Positions 49,515 through 58,562 of a DNA stretch of 64,000 nucleotides are shown here, piece by piece (position 1 is the first letter of the stretch; the number at the start of each line of letters is the position of its first letter). Location: positions 1 to 64,000 of the forward strand of contig PLLF01000070.1 in NCBI GenBank assembly GCA_003140855.1. The letters run 5' to 3'. The notes under the pieces are model-generated. The model made no database searches, was not told the origin of the DNA, and saw nothing but the letters and a program-made list of their open reading frames with translations. Source of the stretch: Vulcanimicrobiota bacterium. GTDB lineage: Bacteria; Vulcanimicrobiota; Vulcanimicrobiia; Vulcanimicrobiales; Vulcanimicrobiaceae. A program made the position numbers and the translations under genes.

Positions 49515-50785
49515 TGGCGTCGGTCGAAATCATCGCCGTCGGCACGGAGATGCTGCTCGGCCAGCTCGTCGACACGAACACTCCCTACATCGCGAGCAAG
49601 CTCGCAGAGAGCGGAGTCGATGTGTTTGCGACGCATGCGGTCGGCGATAACCGCGAACGCATTGCAGCCGCGATCCGCGCTTCGTTGGACCGCGCAGACG
49701 GCGTCATTACGACCGGCGGGCTAGGACCTACGGTCGACGATCTGACGAAGGAAGCTGTCTGCGATGCACTCGAGCTGGAGGCGGAGCTGCACGAGCCGTC
49801 GCTGCGCGCGATGGAAGAAGTCTTCGTGAAAAGCGGACGGCGCATGCGCGAGAACAACCGGAAGCAGGCGCTGATTCCACGCGGAGCAGTCGTGCTCGAG
49901 AATCACGAAGGTACGGCGCCGGGATTTATTGCGATCGCAAAAAATCGGAAGTTCGTCGCCAGCGTGCCGGGCGTTCCGCGCGAAATGAAACCGATGCTGA
50001 TTGAGGGCGTCCTGCCGTGGCTGCACCGGAGGTTTAACCTCTCGCAGCATATCCGCACGCGCACGCTGCACACGATCGGCATCGCCGAGTCGGAGATCGA
50101 TCATCGTATTGCGGACTTGTTCGCTACCCTCGAGAACCCGAAGATCGCAGTGCTCGCCCATCAATTTCGCTGCGACGTGAAGATTATGGCGAAAGCGGCT
50201 TCCGAAGATGAAGCGATCGCGTTGACCGCCCCGGTCGAGCACGAGCTGCTGCGGCGGCTCGATGGGCACGTCTACGGCGTCGACGATCAAACGCTGCCCG
50301 GCGCGATTGCGGTGTTGCTGCAGCAGACGCGGCGGACGCTCGCGGTTGCGGAGTCGTGCACGGGCGGTGCGATCGCGGCTGCGTTCACGAGCGTTCCGGG
50401 CGCATCGAAAAGCTTCATTGGCGGCGTCGTATCGTACGACAACGCAGTCAAGAGTTCGTTGCTCGGCGTGCGCGCGGACGAGCTCGCGCGTTCGGGCGCG
50501 GTTAGCGAGGCAGTCGCCGGGCAAATGGCATCGGGCGTTCGCGAGAAGTTGGGGTCTTCGATTGGCTTGTCGATCACCGGCATCGCGGGCCCTACGGGCG
50601 GCAGCCCGGAAAAGCCGATAGGATTAATGTGGCTCGCGATCGCCGATGCGGGCGGACTGCGCACGAGACGTTTGCAATTGAGCGGCGACCGCGAGGGAAT
50701 CCAGTCGCGAGCCACGACCGCCGCCCTCGGTTTTCTCTGGGAAGCCCTGAGCTCGGCGGAACCGCTGACCCCTTCCAAAGCGTAA
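49514..50785 (+). CDS. cinA: CinA family competence/damage-inducible protein
   Basis: EIIAVGTEMLLGQLVDTNTPYIASKLAESGVDVF, TTGGLGPTVDDLTKEA, AVAESCTGGAIAAAFTSVPGASKSFIGGVVSYDN. Confidence 0.96.
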   Translation: MASVEIIAVGTEMLLGQLVDTNTPYIASKLAESGVDVFATHAVGDNRERIAAAIRASLDRADGVITTGGLGPTVDDLTKEAVCDALELEAELHEPSLRAMEEVFVKSGRRMRENNRKQALIPRGAVVLENHEGTAPGFIAIAKNRKFVASVPGVPREMKPMLIEGVLPWLHRRFNLSQHIRTRTLHTIGIAESEIDHRIADLFATLENPKIAVLAHQFRCDVKIMAKAASEDEAIALTAPVEHELLRRLDGHVYGVDDQTLPGAIAVLLQQTRRTLAVAESCTGGAIAAAFTSVPGASKSFIGGVVSYDNAVKSSLLGVRADELARSGAVSEAVAGQMASGVREKLGSSIGLSITGIAGPTGGSPEKPIGLMWLAIADAGGLRTRRLQLSGDREGIQSRATTAALGFLWEALSSAEPLTPSKA

Positions 50786-50803
50786 AAGGGTAAGGGGAAG
50801 GAC

Positions 50804-52423
50804 GTGAAATTGAGAGCCCGCCTGGCCGCCGGCTTGACCATCCTGGGGATGTCTATTTTGGCCGCGTGCGGCGGCGGCGGTGGCGGGACGATACCCCCGG
50901 GCGGGGGCAGCGGTGGTGCGCCACCCACTCTGAGTCCGCCCGCAGGCCCGACCATCAGCCCCAATGCCAGCATTATATGCCGAAGCTCCGGCACGCCCCA
51001 ATCGATCGCGCAAGCCGCTGCTCCCGAATTTGTCGCGCACCGCATGCCCAGCTCCGCTCGCGGCAATCGAGTTGAGTATGCTCCCGGAATCATCGAGGTT
51101 GTGTATCAGCACCAGGTTTTGGCGTCACACCGGACTGAAGCGGCGCAATTAATCGAGCGCGTGCGCGGAGACGTTCGTTCGGAATTCGATTCGAGTTCGG
51201 ACCTGATCCAAATCGTGTCGGTCGCACCGGGCACGGAAGACGGGGCGATCAAGGAGCTCGGCTCGAGCGGGATCGTCAAGACTGCCGCGCGTTCGGCGAT
51301 TCGGCATCTCCAATCTACAACGGCTGCATCGCTAAACGATCCGTACTACAACGGGTTCGCGCCCAACAACGGCCCGCCGCTCTATGAGGGTGCCGCAAGC
51401 CGCGGACAGTGGGACATGCACGTGACCTGCGTGGGGAACGCTTGGGGCTACGGAAACGCAAACACGACCGGTTCGACGTTCGCGGGCGCACTCGGTGGAA
51501 CGGCGAAGATCGCAATCGTCGACACCGGGGCGGATCTCACCCATCCGGATCTTGCAAATCGCGTGGTCTTTGCCGAAAGCGTTTTGAATGGCGTGAGGAC
51601 TATCGGCGTAGCGAGTATGCACGACAATGACGGCCACGGCACAAACGTGGCGGGCATCGCCGGTGCCGCGGGCAACAACAGTTTTGGCTTTGCGGGCGTT
51701 GCTTATGGTGCGCCGCTGATGATCTTTAAAGTGTTTCCGGATCCGCCCTGTGGAACGGGCGGATGTGACGCTTCCGGCGCCGACGTTGGCATGGCGATCA
51801 GCGATGCGGTCGCGCAAGGTGCCAAAGTCATCAGTCTCAGTTTGGGAGCGAGCGGTCCCGACACGGCAGAAGAAACCGCCGTTGCGCAGGCGATTGCAAG
51901 CGGCGTTGTCGTCGTCGCCGCTTCCGGTAATGAAAGTACGGCTACCCTCGACTACCCGGCCGCGGACGCGGGCACGATTCCGGTTGGCGCATCTTCCATA
52001 GACGATTCGAATCCCGCGACGATCGCGGAATCCGTCGCCGGCTATTCTAACTACGACGCCGCCAATCCGACATGGGGTGTCGTGGCACCAGGCGGAGATC
52101 CATCGAGCAGCTTAGATCAAGACGGCTTGCATTGGATCGCCAACATCTATTCGAGTACGACGGGCGACGGAAACTTCTGCACGATCGATCGGGCGGGAGC
52201 GGCGGGCGACTGCCGCGTGCTTATCGCCGGAACGTCACAGGCGACGCCACACGTAGCGGGCGCCGCGGCGCTGATGTTGAGCGTGAATCCCGCACTGACG
52301 CCTGCGACCGTCAAATCGATCCTGTGCAGCACAGCCAGGCAGATCCCGAACGTGAAGCAGGGCTGCGGAAGGCTCGACGTGTACCGCGCGGTGGCGCGCT
52401 CCGTCAACGACCCAAATCCTTAG
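50804..52423 (+). CDS. Subtilisin-like serine protease (S8), lipoprotein
   Basis: Lipobox ILAAC, Gly-rich linker, catalytic motifs IVDTGADLTHPDL, DGHGTNVAGIAG, GTSQATPHVAGAAALM. Confidence 0.93.
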   Translation: MKLRARLAAGLTILGMSILAACGGGGGGTIPPGGGSGGAPPTLSPPAGPTISPNASIICRSSGTPQSIAQAAAPEFVAHRMPSSARGNRVEYAPGIIEVVYQHQVLASHRTEAAQLIERVRGDVRSEFDSSSDLIQIVSVAPGTEDGAIKELGSSGIVKTAARSAIRHLQSTTAASLNDPYYNGFAPNNGPPLYEGAASRGQWDMHVTCVGNAWGYGNANTTGSTFAGALGGTAKIAIVDTGADLTHPDLANRVVFAESVLNGVRTIGVASMHDNDGHGTNVAGIAGAAGNNSFGFAGVAYGAPLMIFKVFPDPPCGTGGCDASGADVGMAISDAVAQGAKVISLSLGASGPDTAEETAVAQAIASGVVVVAASGNESTATLDYPAADAGTIPVGASSIDDSNPATIAESVAGYSNYDAANPTWGVVAPGGDPSSSLDQDGLHWIANIYSSTTGDGNFCTIDRAGAAGDCRVLIAGTSQATPHVAGAAALMLSVNPALTPATVKSILCSTARQIPNVKQGCGRLDVYRAVARSVNDPNP

Positions 52424-52460
52424 GCGACCCCTAGACGCTGGGGATTTCTTGTGGTAGCAT

Positions 52461-52480
52461 TCACCTAAATCCTTAGGTGA
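52461..52480. promoter_or_regulatory. BlaI/MecI-type operator palindrome TCACCTAA-ATCC-TTAGGTGA
   Basis: Perfect 8-bp arms with 4-bp spacer, 15 nt upstream of the blaI-like GTG start. Confidence 0.7.
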
Positions 52481-52495
52481 ACTGCGGAGGTCGCG

Positions 52496-52882
52496 GTGCC
52501 CCGTCAAAAAGCCCCGAATTTAACTGAGGTTGAGCAGCGCCTAATGGAGGTGCTGTGGTCGACCGGCAGCGGAACGGTCGCCGAAGTGCTGGGCGCCGTC
52601 AAATCGCCCAAAGCCCCCGCTTTCAACACGGTCCAGACCACGCTGCGCATCCTAGAACAAAAAGGATACGTGCGTCACGTGGAAGAGGGCCGCGCGTTTC
52701 GCTACTATCCGAAAGTCGATCGCACGCAAGCATCGCGCTCGGCGCTACAGACAGTCGTGCGGCGATTCTTCGACGGCTCGCCCGGTGCATTGGCTGTGAA
52801 CTTGATTCAAAACGAGCGTTTGAGCGACGACGAGTTGGCCGACTTGCGCAAGATGCTGGCGCGCGCGGAGCAAAGCGAATGA
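52496..52882 (+). CDS. BlaI/MecI/CopY family transcriptional repressor
   Basis: LTEVEQRLMEVLWSTGSGTVAEVLGAV...FNTVQTTLRILEQKGYVRHVEEGRAFRYYPKV. Confidence 0.93.
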   Translation: MPRQKAPNLTEVEQRLMEVLWSTGSGTVAEVLGAVKSPKAPAFNTVQTTLRILEQKGYVRHVEEGRAFRYYPKVDRTQASRSALQTVVRRFFDGSPGALAVNLIQNERLSDDELADLRKMLARAEQSE

Positions 52883-53538
52883 ACGCGCCCGCGCTATTCA
52901 TGGCGCTCTTCAACGGCGCATGGCAAGGCGCGCTGCTTTGCCTGGTAGCCTTCGCTCTGTTGCGGGCTTTCCGGCGCCTCAACGCCGCTACGCGCTATAC
53001 CATTTGGTCGGCACTGCTGGTAATCTCATTGCTGCTGCCCGTAGCCAACTACGCGTTCTCCGTGAAAGCGGTCACGCACGTCGTAAAATTGCAGTCTGCC
53101 GGACACCTCGGTGCTGTGGCCAGAGCCCGGGTACCGTCCCCCTCGCTTTTTGGCTTGGTTAATCGCTCGGGGAACGGCACCCGAGCTCTGCCCACTAGCT
53201 CGTTGTCCGTCGCAACGCCGACTCTTTACGAGCGCGTCATTCCGGCCGTTGCGAAGCTCGCTGATTACGCAATATTTGCGTTGCTCGCGTTGTTGCTGGT
53301 CGCTCTGGCCCGGCTCGCGATCCTCTGGCGCGAAATTGTGCGGATGATCCGTGCGCGGCGGACCGTTCGCTTGGGCACATCGCAGTTCCTCAATGCGACG
53401 AACTTCTCGTTCGCGTTCTATAAGCGGATGCCGATGGCCGAGATTTACTTCGCGTACGGAAATCCGAATATGCTGAATACGCAGCACGATGTGATCTTAA
53501 AGCTCATCCAATACTTCGGAGCGGAGAAGGGAACGTAG
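52879..53538 (+). CDS. Truncated BlaR1/M56-type membrane protein (no HExxH)
   Basis: NAATRYTIWSALLVISLLLPVANYAFSV BlaR1-like N-terminus; no peptidase motif; unusual tail FLNATNFSFAFYKRMPMAEIYFAYGNPNMLNTQHDVILKLIQYFGAEKGT. Confidence 0.7.
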   Translation: MNAPALFMALFNGAWQGALLCLVAFALLRAFRRLNAATRYTIWSALLVISLLLPVANYAFSVKAVTHVVKLQSAGHLGAVARARVPSPSLFGLVNRSGNGTRALPTSSLSVATPTLYERVIPAVAKLADYAIFALLALLLVALARLAILWREIVRMIRARRTVRLGTSQFLNATNFSFAFYKRMPMAEIYFAYGNPNMLNTQHDVILKLIQYFGAEKGT

Positions 53539-53544
53539 GCCGGG

Positions 53545-54576
53545 TTAGCTGCCGTACCCGATCGAAGCGAGCACTTTCTGCGTCTCTACCGCCTCGGCAA
53601 ACGTGGGGACGATGCTCTCTCCCGTTTCGATCTCTTTGACGAATTCGTCCAGCAAATCCATGATCGGGGGCACGTGCGCATCGACGGCGCCGAAACGTGC
53701 GTTGGGCGAAGGTGCGCATTCGAGTTCCGACGTTTCTTCATCGTCGATGCTGAACAAGCGCATCGCGTGCAGGCCGCTGCCGCTGGCTACGGCGGTGCGG
53801 TTTTCGCCGTGTGCCGCCACGGTAAGTGAGTTGACCGCAGTTGTTCCGTCCACGCTCACGCGGGCGATCACGCCGTCGCCGTAGTCGATTAACGTAAACG
53901 CGCCGTCGTCAGCCGTGATAGTGAATGGACCGTTGGCGTCCTCGCGCCGCGGGTTCGCGGTGCGCATGAAGCCGGTGCTGCGCGCCGGAGCTTTGCCTGC
54001 CATCCAATTCGCACTGTCGATGAGGTGGGAGAGAAGCGCTCCGGCTATGCCGCCCCCTTTGGCGCGATCGAACCACCAGGTGTTCGGCCGTTTGTTTTCG
54101 CGGCGAAGCATCGGCGCGAGCTGCGTCAGCTCGAGCTCGCGCAGCGGCGCAATGTGCCCGTTGACGATCAATTCTTTGAGGGCGAAACGCTGCGGCACCC
54201 AGCGGAACTCGTGCATGACGGCCGCCGCGGTCTTGGCTCGCAGCGCTGCCGCGAGCATTTCTTCGGCCTGCTGCACGGAAAGAGCGAACGGTTTTTCGGC
54301 GATGACGTGCTTACCGGCGCCGAGTGAGGCCAGTACGTCATCGTGGTGCGCGAAGGGCGGGCTGGCGATCGAAACGACGTCGAGCTCGCAGCCGCGCAGC
54401 ATCGCCTCGGAACTGTCGAAAGCGTGCGGAATGTTGCGTTCTCTTGCAACGCTCTTCGCGCTGTGCGGTGAAGCGAGCGCGACGACTTCGAAGCGTTCGT
54501 GCGCGCTAAAAGCCGGCAGGTGGCCGCGCACGGCGAAGCCGCCGCCGACGATCCCAACTTTGTATTTTAGAGGCAT
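53545..54576 (-). CDS. Gfo/Idh/MocA family oxidoreductase
   Basis: KVGIVGGGFAVRGHLPAFSAH, LASLGAGKHVIAEKPFALSVQQAEEML. Confidence 0.93.
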   Translation of the reverse strand: MPLKYKVGIVGGGFAVRGHLPAFSAHERFEVVALASPHSAKSVARERNIPHAFDSSEAMLRGCELDVVSIASPPFAHHDDVLASLGAGKHVIAEKPFALSVQQAEEMLAAALRAKTAAAVMHEFRWVPQRFALKELIVNGHIAPLRELELTQLAPMLRRENKRPNTWWFDRAKGGGIAGALLSHLIDSANWMAGKAPARSTGFMRTANPRREDANGPFTITADDGAFTLIDYGDGVIARVSVDGTTAVNSLTVAAHGENRTAVASGSGLHAMRLFSIDDEETSELECAPSPNARFGAVDAHVPPIMDLLDEFVKEIETGESIVPTFAEAVETQKVLASIGYGS

Positions 54577-55820
54577 GCTTCGACCACGTCGATCGCGCGC
54601 ATGAGCTCGGTTTCAGAGATGACTAGGGGTGGCGTTAGCGACAGCACATTTCCCTCGGTGCCGGATTGCAGAATGATGACGCCTCCTTTTAAAGCTCGTT
54701 CGACTGCGGCCCGCGCCTGCGCCGCGTCGCGCAGCTCGATTCCCCACATGAGGCCCCGCCCGCGCACGTCGACCGCCTTTCCCGGCGAGCGCAGCGTACT
54801 CAGCCTGGCTCCGAGCATTTCACCCAGCGCGGCTGCGCGTTCCGGCAGACCGCGCCCTTCGATTTCCGCGATGTTCGCAAGCGCAGCGGCGCATCCCAGC
54901 GGATTGCCGAGATGCGTGGACGTGTGCAGCGATTCGCCTTCGGAAACGGGCCATGCATCCATGATCTCAGATGGAGCGATTGCCGCTGAAATGGGAAAGC
55001 CGTTGCCGAGAGCTTTTCCGAGGCAGAGAATATCGGGCACGACCCGTTCCTGGTCGCACGCGAACATCGTTCCGGTTCGCCCGAAGCCGGTGTAGATCTC
55101 GTCGGCGATGAATAGCATGCCGCGCTCGTGACAAACGTCGCGCAGTCCGGAAAGATAACCTGGCGGCGGGACGATACAGCCGCCGCGCCCCTGTATCGGT
55201 TCGACGATCACTGCCGCGAGGTCATAGCGCCGGGAGAAAGCTCGCCGTGCGTATTCCAGCGCTTGCTCTCCGCCGCGCGCGCGCGGATAGTCGAGCAAGA
55301 GCGTTCGCTCCGGCAGCCATGCCAAAAACGGTTCGCGAAATTTCTTGATCCCGGCGAGCTCGAGCGTGCCGATGCTCAACCCGTGATACGATCCGCGAAA
55401 TGCGGCGAATGCCGGTTTTGCGGTGGCTAGCGCCGCCGTTTTCATAGCAGCTTCGATCGCATCCGCGCCGCTGGAACCCAAGAACGTCTTCGCGAGATTG
55501 CCGGGCGCGATCGCGGCGAGCTTTTCGAGCAAGCGCGCTTTTATCTCGGCGGGATGAACGTCGCCCATCGCGTGCATCAACTGCGAGGCCTGCTTTTGCA
55601 GCGCGGCCGCAACGTTCGGATTGGCGTGACCGGAGTTTGCCACACCGAAGCCCGCCGTGAGGTCCAGGTAGGCGTTGCCGTCAACGTCGGTCACCGTTGC
55701 GTCCGCGGCGGATTCCCAGAAGATCGGAAAGTCGTCGCCGAGGTACGTAACGTTGCGCGATTCGTATTTACGCAGCAGGTGCGCGAGCTCGCGTGAGCGC
55801 GTTCCCGGAATGAACGTCAA
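54567..55820 (-). CDS. Class III PLP aminotransferase
   Basis: DVDGNAYLDLTAGFGVANSGHANP, FADEIYTGFGRTG-like LFIADEIYTGFGRTGTMFACDQE, CLGKALGNGFPISA (PLP lysine), TSTHLGNPLGCAAAL. Confidence 0.95.
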   Translation of the reverse strand: MTFIPGTRSRELAHLLRKYESRNVTYLGDDFPIFWESAADATVTDVDGNAYLDLTAGFGVANSGHANPNVAAALQKQASQLMHAMGDVHPAEIKARLLEKLAAIAPGNLAKTFLGSSGADAIEAAMKTAALATAKPAFAAFRGSYHGLSIGTLELAGIKKFREPFLAWLPERTLLLDYPRARGGEQALEYARRAFSRRYDLAAVIVEPIQGRGGCIVPPPGYLSGLRDVCHERGMLFIADEIYTGFGRTGTMFACDQERVVPDILCLGKALGNGFPISAAIAPSEIMDAWPVSEGESLHTSTHLGNPLGCAAALANIAEIEGRGLPERAAALGEMLGARLSTLRSPGKAVDVRGRGLMWGIELRDAAQARAAVERALKGGVIILQSGTEGNVLSLTPPLVISETELMRAIDVVEACL

Positions 55821-56998
55821 AACGTCCTATCGATCCATTTCACGAATTCGCCGATGCGTGGGCGTCCGCCGTGATTGCCGTGCAGCGGCGGGTCCTGTAA
55901 TTCACCAAAATTGCTCAAACGGACTGCGCCAGCGTTAACGCCCAGTGCGATGAGATCGAAACGATCGCCCGCGATCGCAAAGCCCTCGAGCGCAAGGCGG
56001 TGCCGCCGCACGTATTCGAGCGCTTCGGCCGGGTCGCGCACCACAACCACGTTGGCTAGTCGCGGCAAGAACGGCGGCGGGGCATCGAGTACGCCCGTGG
56101 CGCCCGTCGACTTGCGGAATGCCGTTAGAGCCCGGGCATGCGAAATATCGGCGGTTCGCCGTGCGGCGGCCGCGCCGCGAGGAAACTCGACGTCCGCAAT
56201 CGCTATTTCTTTGTCCAGAAGCGCCGCGAATTCGGCCGCACCCACGACGCCGCCGTTCTCGACGAACAGCACGTGCAGCGAGAGGCAGCCTTCTGTCTCG
56301 TACAAAATGATGTCGCGCGCAGCTTGTCTTGCGATATCTTTAGCAGGCGCAGTCGCGGAAAGCGCTTCGCGCGAAACATAGCCAGCGCTCGCGCGCGAAC
56401 CAAATGTGATGAAACGCGCCTCCGGTTGCAACGCATTCCGGATCGTCGCGAGCGTTTCGGTTTTCCCGAAGGCCACGACCGCGTCAAAAGATTCGAGCGC
56501 CGGTGCCGTTTCGTCGTGCGAGCTCCAGAGTTCCGCACGTGCACCCTCGCGAAATTCTGCGCGCTGTTCATGCAGCGTTTCGAAAAACGCAGAAATCAGG
56601 TAGTCCTCACGGTCTTTGACGAGCACGTCGCATTTGGCGCACAGCGCAAAAACTGCCGCGGGCAAGGCCACGCCGATCGTCGTACGGCTGGAAATCACGC
56701 AAACGCTGCCGATGGGCATCGCCCATGCATCGGTGCGGCCGGCGCGTGGACGAAAGTCATCGAGAATTTCGAGTTCTCCCAACTCGTCCGCAATTGCGGC
56801 GGCGAGCGCATCGAAAGCGATCGAGAAGAAGAGCCGGTCCAGGGCATACTCGACGACGGGAACGGAATAGCCCGTGCGCTCCGCAATGCGCCCGGTCGCA
56901 CGGACACGCGCCGGAAAATCGGCATCGCGCCAGCGATCGGCGGCGTCAGCAACAGCACGCGCGATCTCTTTTGCCGGGACCTTTGCGAGCGCGGTCAC
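55817..56998 (-). CDS. Acyl reductase, LuxC-like
   Basis: 393 aa; PIGSVCVISSRTTIGVALPAAVFALCAKCDVLVKDRED and catalytic-Cys region ILYETEGCLSLHVLFVENGG. Confidence 0.85.
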   Translation of the reverse strand: MTALAKVPAKEIARAVADAADRWRDADFPARVRATGRIAERTGYSVPVVEYALDRLFFSIAFDALAAAIADELGELEILDDFRPRAGRTDAWAMPIGSVCVISSRTTIGVALPAAVFALCAKCDVLVKDREDYLISAFFETLHEQRAEFREGARAELWSSHDETAPALESFDAVVAFGKTETLATIRNALQPEARFITFGSRASAGYVSREALSATAPAKDIARQAARDIILYETEGCLSLHVLFVENGGVVGAAEFAALLDKEIAIADVEFPRGAAAARRTADISHARALTAFRKSTGATGVLDAPPPFLPRLANVVVVRDPAEALEYVRRHRLALEGFAIAGDRFDLIALGVNAGAVRLSNFGELQDPPLHGNHGGRPRIGEFVKWIDRTF

Positions 56999-58089
56999 GA
57001 CGCGGCGGCGCGCGGCGATTCGGCGTCAAGCGAGCAGCCGCGCAATTCTGCTCTCTCCTCGCGTCCGATCAGAACGATTCCGCCGTCAATAATTGCTCCC
57101 AGATCTTCGGTTTGAATCGCAACGCAAGAAGACCGGTTAGCCAAATCCACATGCACCAGTGCGCCCACGACACCGGCCGGCAGTTTATTGCCGTTCTCAT
57201 CGACTGCGTAGGAACGCAGCCACGGTGGCGCAGATTTAACGCGGTTCGCTTGATGGTAATCCGAATCATAATACTGGCTGCTCAGCTCGGTCATTCCATA
57301 TTCACCGATAACATGGTTGGGTGGCAGGCTGAATGTATCGGCGAGGTGGCTGTAGAGTTCCCCGCGGTCGACGATCCGCGTGCGGCCCTTGAACCCGCCG
57401 GTTTCCATGATCCTCGATCCCGACGGGAGAGGCAGCGCGTGCGTTATTCGTCTCAGCTTGAGATCGTCAAGGAGTTTAACGAATGCGAATGCTGTTCCGG
57501 CGATGCAGACGGGGACGCCGGACTTGCGGATTTCGGCGATGTCTTCGACAAAACGTTCGGTCTGGAGCTCGTCGCCGCCAACATACCAAGACTCCGCACC
57601 ATCACCGAATGCCTTCGCGGCTCGATTCATCATATACGAAAGCGACGAGCGCGGGCTCTGCGCCGGGCTTGTTAGCAGCATGCAGTAGCGGAGCGGATCG
57701 GGAGCGTCCGTCACCACTCCATAGTCAAAACCCGCGAGCAGCGAAGCGTCGTAGAGACGCGCGTCTTCCATATAGTGGATGCCGCCGGAGCCCGTGGTGG
57801 TGCCACTGGTTTCGAATATGATCTCTGCGCGGGAAGGGTCGAACGTGCACAGCGCCGCTTCCTTGAACGCGGCTGCCGGAACCGGCGGAATCTCTCGCCA
57901 ATTGGTGGGCGAAGCGCAGATCGTTATTCCCAGACTCTCGCAATACCGCGCATACGGCTCGTTGTATCGCAGCTGATGCGCGAAGATGCGAAGGGCGAGA
58001 TCGTCGAAACTCTCGACGTGCCGGCGTGCGATGGCGCGCAATACTTCCGCATCGAGCGCGTCGGCCTCCGCGCGGTAGTCGTAGTTCAC
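56995..58089 (-). CDS. Acyl-protein synthetase, LuxE-like
   Basis: PPVPAAAFKEAALCTFDPSRAEIIFETSGTTTGSGGIHYMEDARLYDASLLAGFDY; VIGEYGMTELSSQYYDSDY. Confidence 0.88.
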   Translation of the reverse strand: MNYDYRAEADALDAEVLRAIARRHVESFDDLALRIFAHQLRYNEPYARYCESLGITICASPTNWREIPPVPAAAFKEAALCTFDPSRAEIIFETSGTTTGSGGIHYMEDARLYDASLLAGFDYGVVTDAPDPLRYCMLLTSPAQSPRSSLSYMMNRAAKAFGDGAESWYVGGDELQTERFVEDIAEIRKSGVPVCIAGTAFAFVKLLDDLKLRRITHALPLPSGSRIMETGGFKGRTRIVDRGELYSHLADTFSLPPNHVIGEYGMTELSSQYYDSDYHQANRVKSAPPWLRSYAVDENGNKLPAGVVGALVHVDLANRSSCVAIQTEDLGAIIDGGIVLIGREERAELRGCSLDAESPRAAAS

Positions 58090-58562
58090 GCGCGCCGGCG
58101 GCTCGTAATCAGTCCGCTGTTCAGCCCGTTGGTCGCCAAGCCCCCGTTGAAACGCGCCGACTCAACCTTCATGCAGCGGTCGACGACGACGTCGAGCCCC
58201 GCGGCGTCGGCGAGCTCGATCGCTTGCGGATTGATGACGCCGTACTGAAACCAGATCGCTTTCGCACCCGCCGCGATTGCTTCGCGCGCGAGCTCGGCGA
58301 CCTCACTGGGTTTCCGAAAGACGTCTACGATATCCGGCGCGCCGCGTTCGGCCGCATAGGCCGCGAGCGACGGATAGGCTTTGACGCCGTCGATCGCGGC
58401 GATCGTCGGATTGATCGGCGTCACCTCGAAGCGGCCCTGCGTACGCAAATAGCTGAAGACGGTGTAGCTCGGGCGCAATGGATTCGCGGACGCGCCGACC
58501 ATCGCGACGGTTTTGCTGCGGTCGAGCAACGCGCGCCGCTGCGCGGGCGTTTCTAAGATCAC
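58086..58562 (-). CDS. CoA-binding domain protein (YccU-like)
   Basis: TVAMVGASANPLRPSYTVFSYLRTQGRFEVTPINPTIAAIDGVKAYPSLA...VDVFRKPSEV...VVVDRCMKVE. Confidence 0.92.
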   Translation of the reverse strand: MILETPAQRRALLDRSKTVAMVGASANPLRPSYTVFSYLRTQGRFEVTPINPTIAAIDGVKAYPSLAAYAAERGAPDIVDVFRKPSEVAELAREAIAAGAKAIWFQYGVINPQAIELADAAGLDVVVDRCMKVESARFNGGLATNGLNSGLITSRRRA

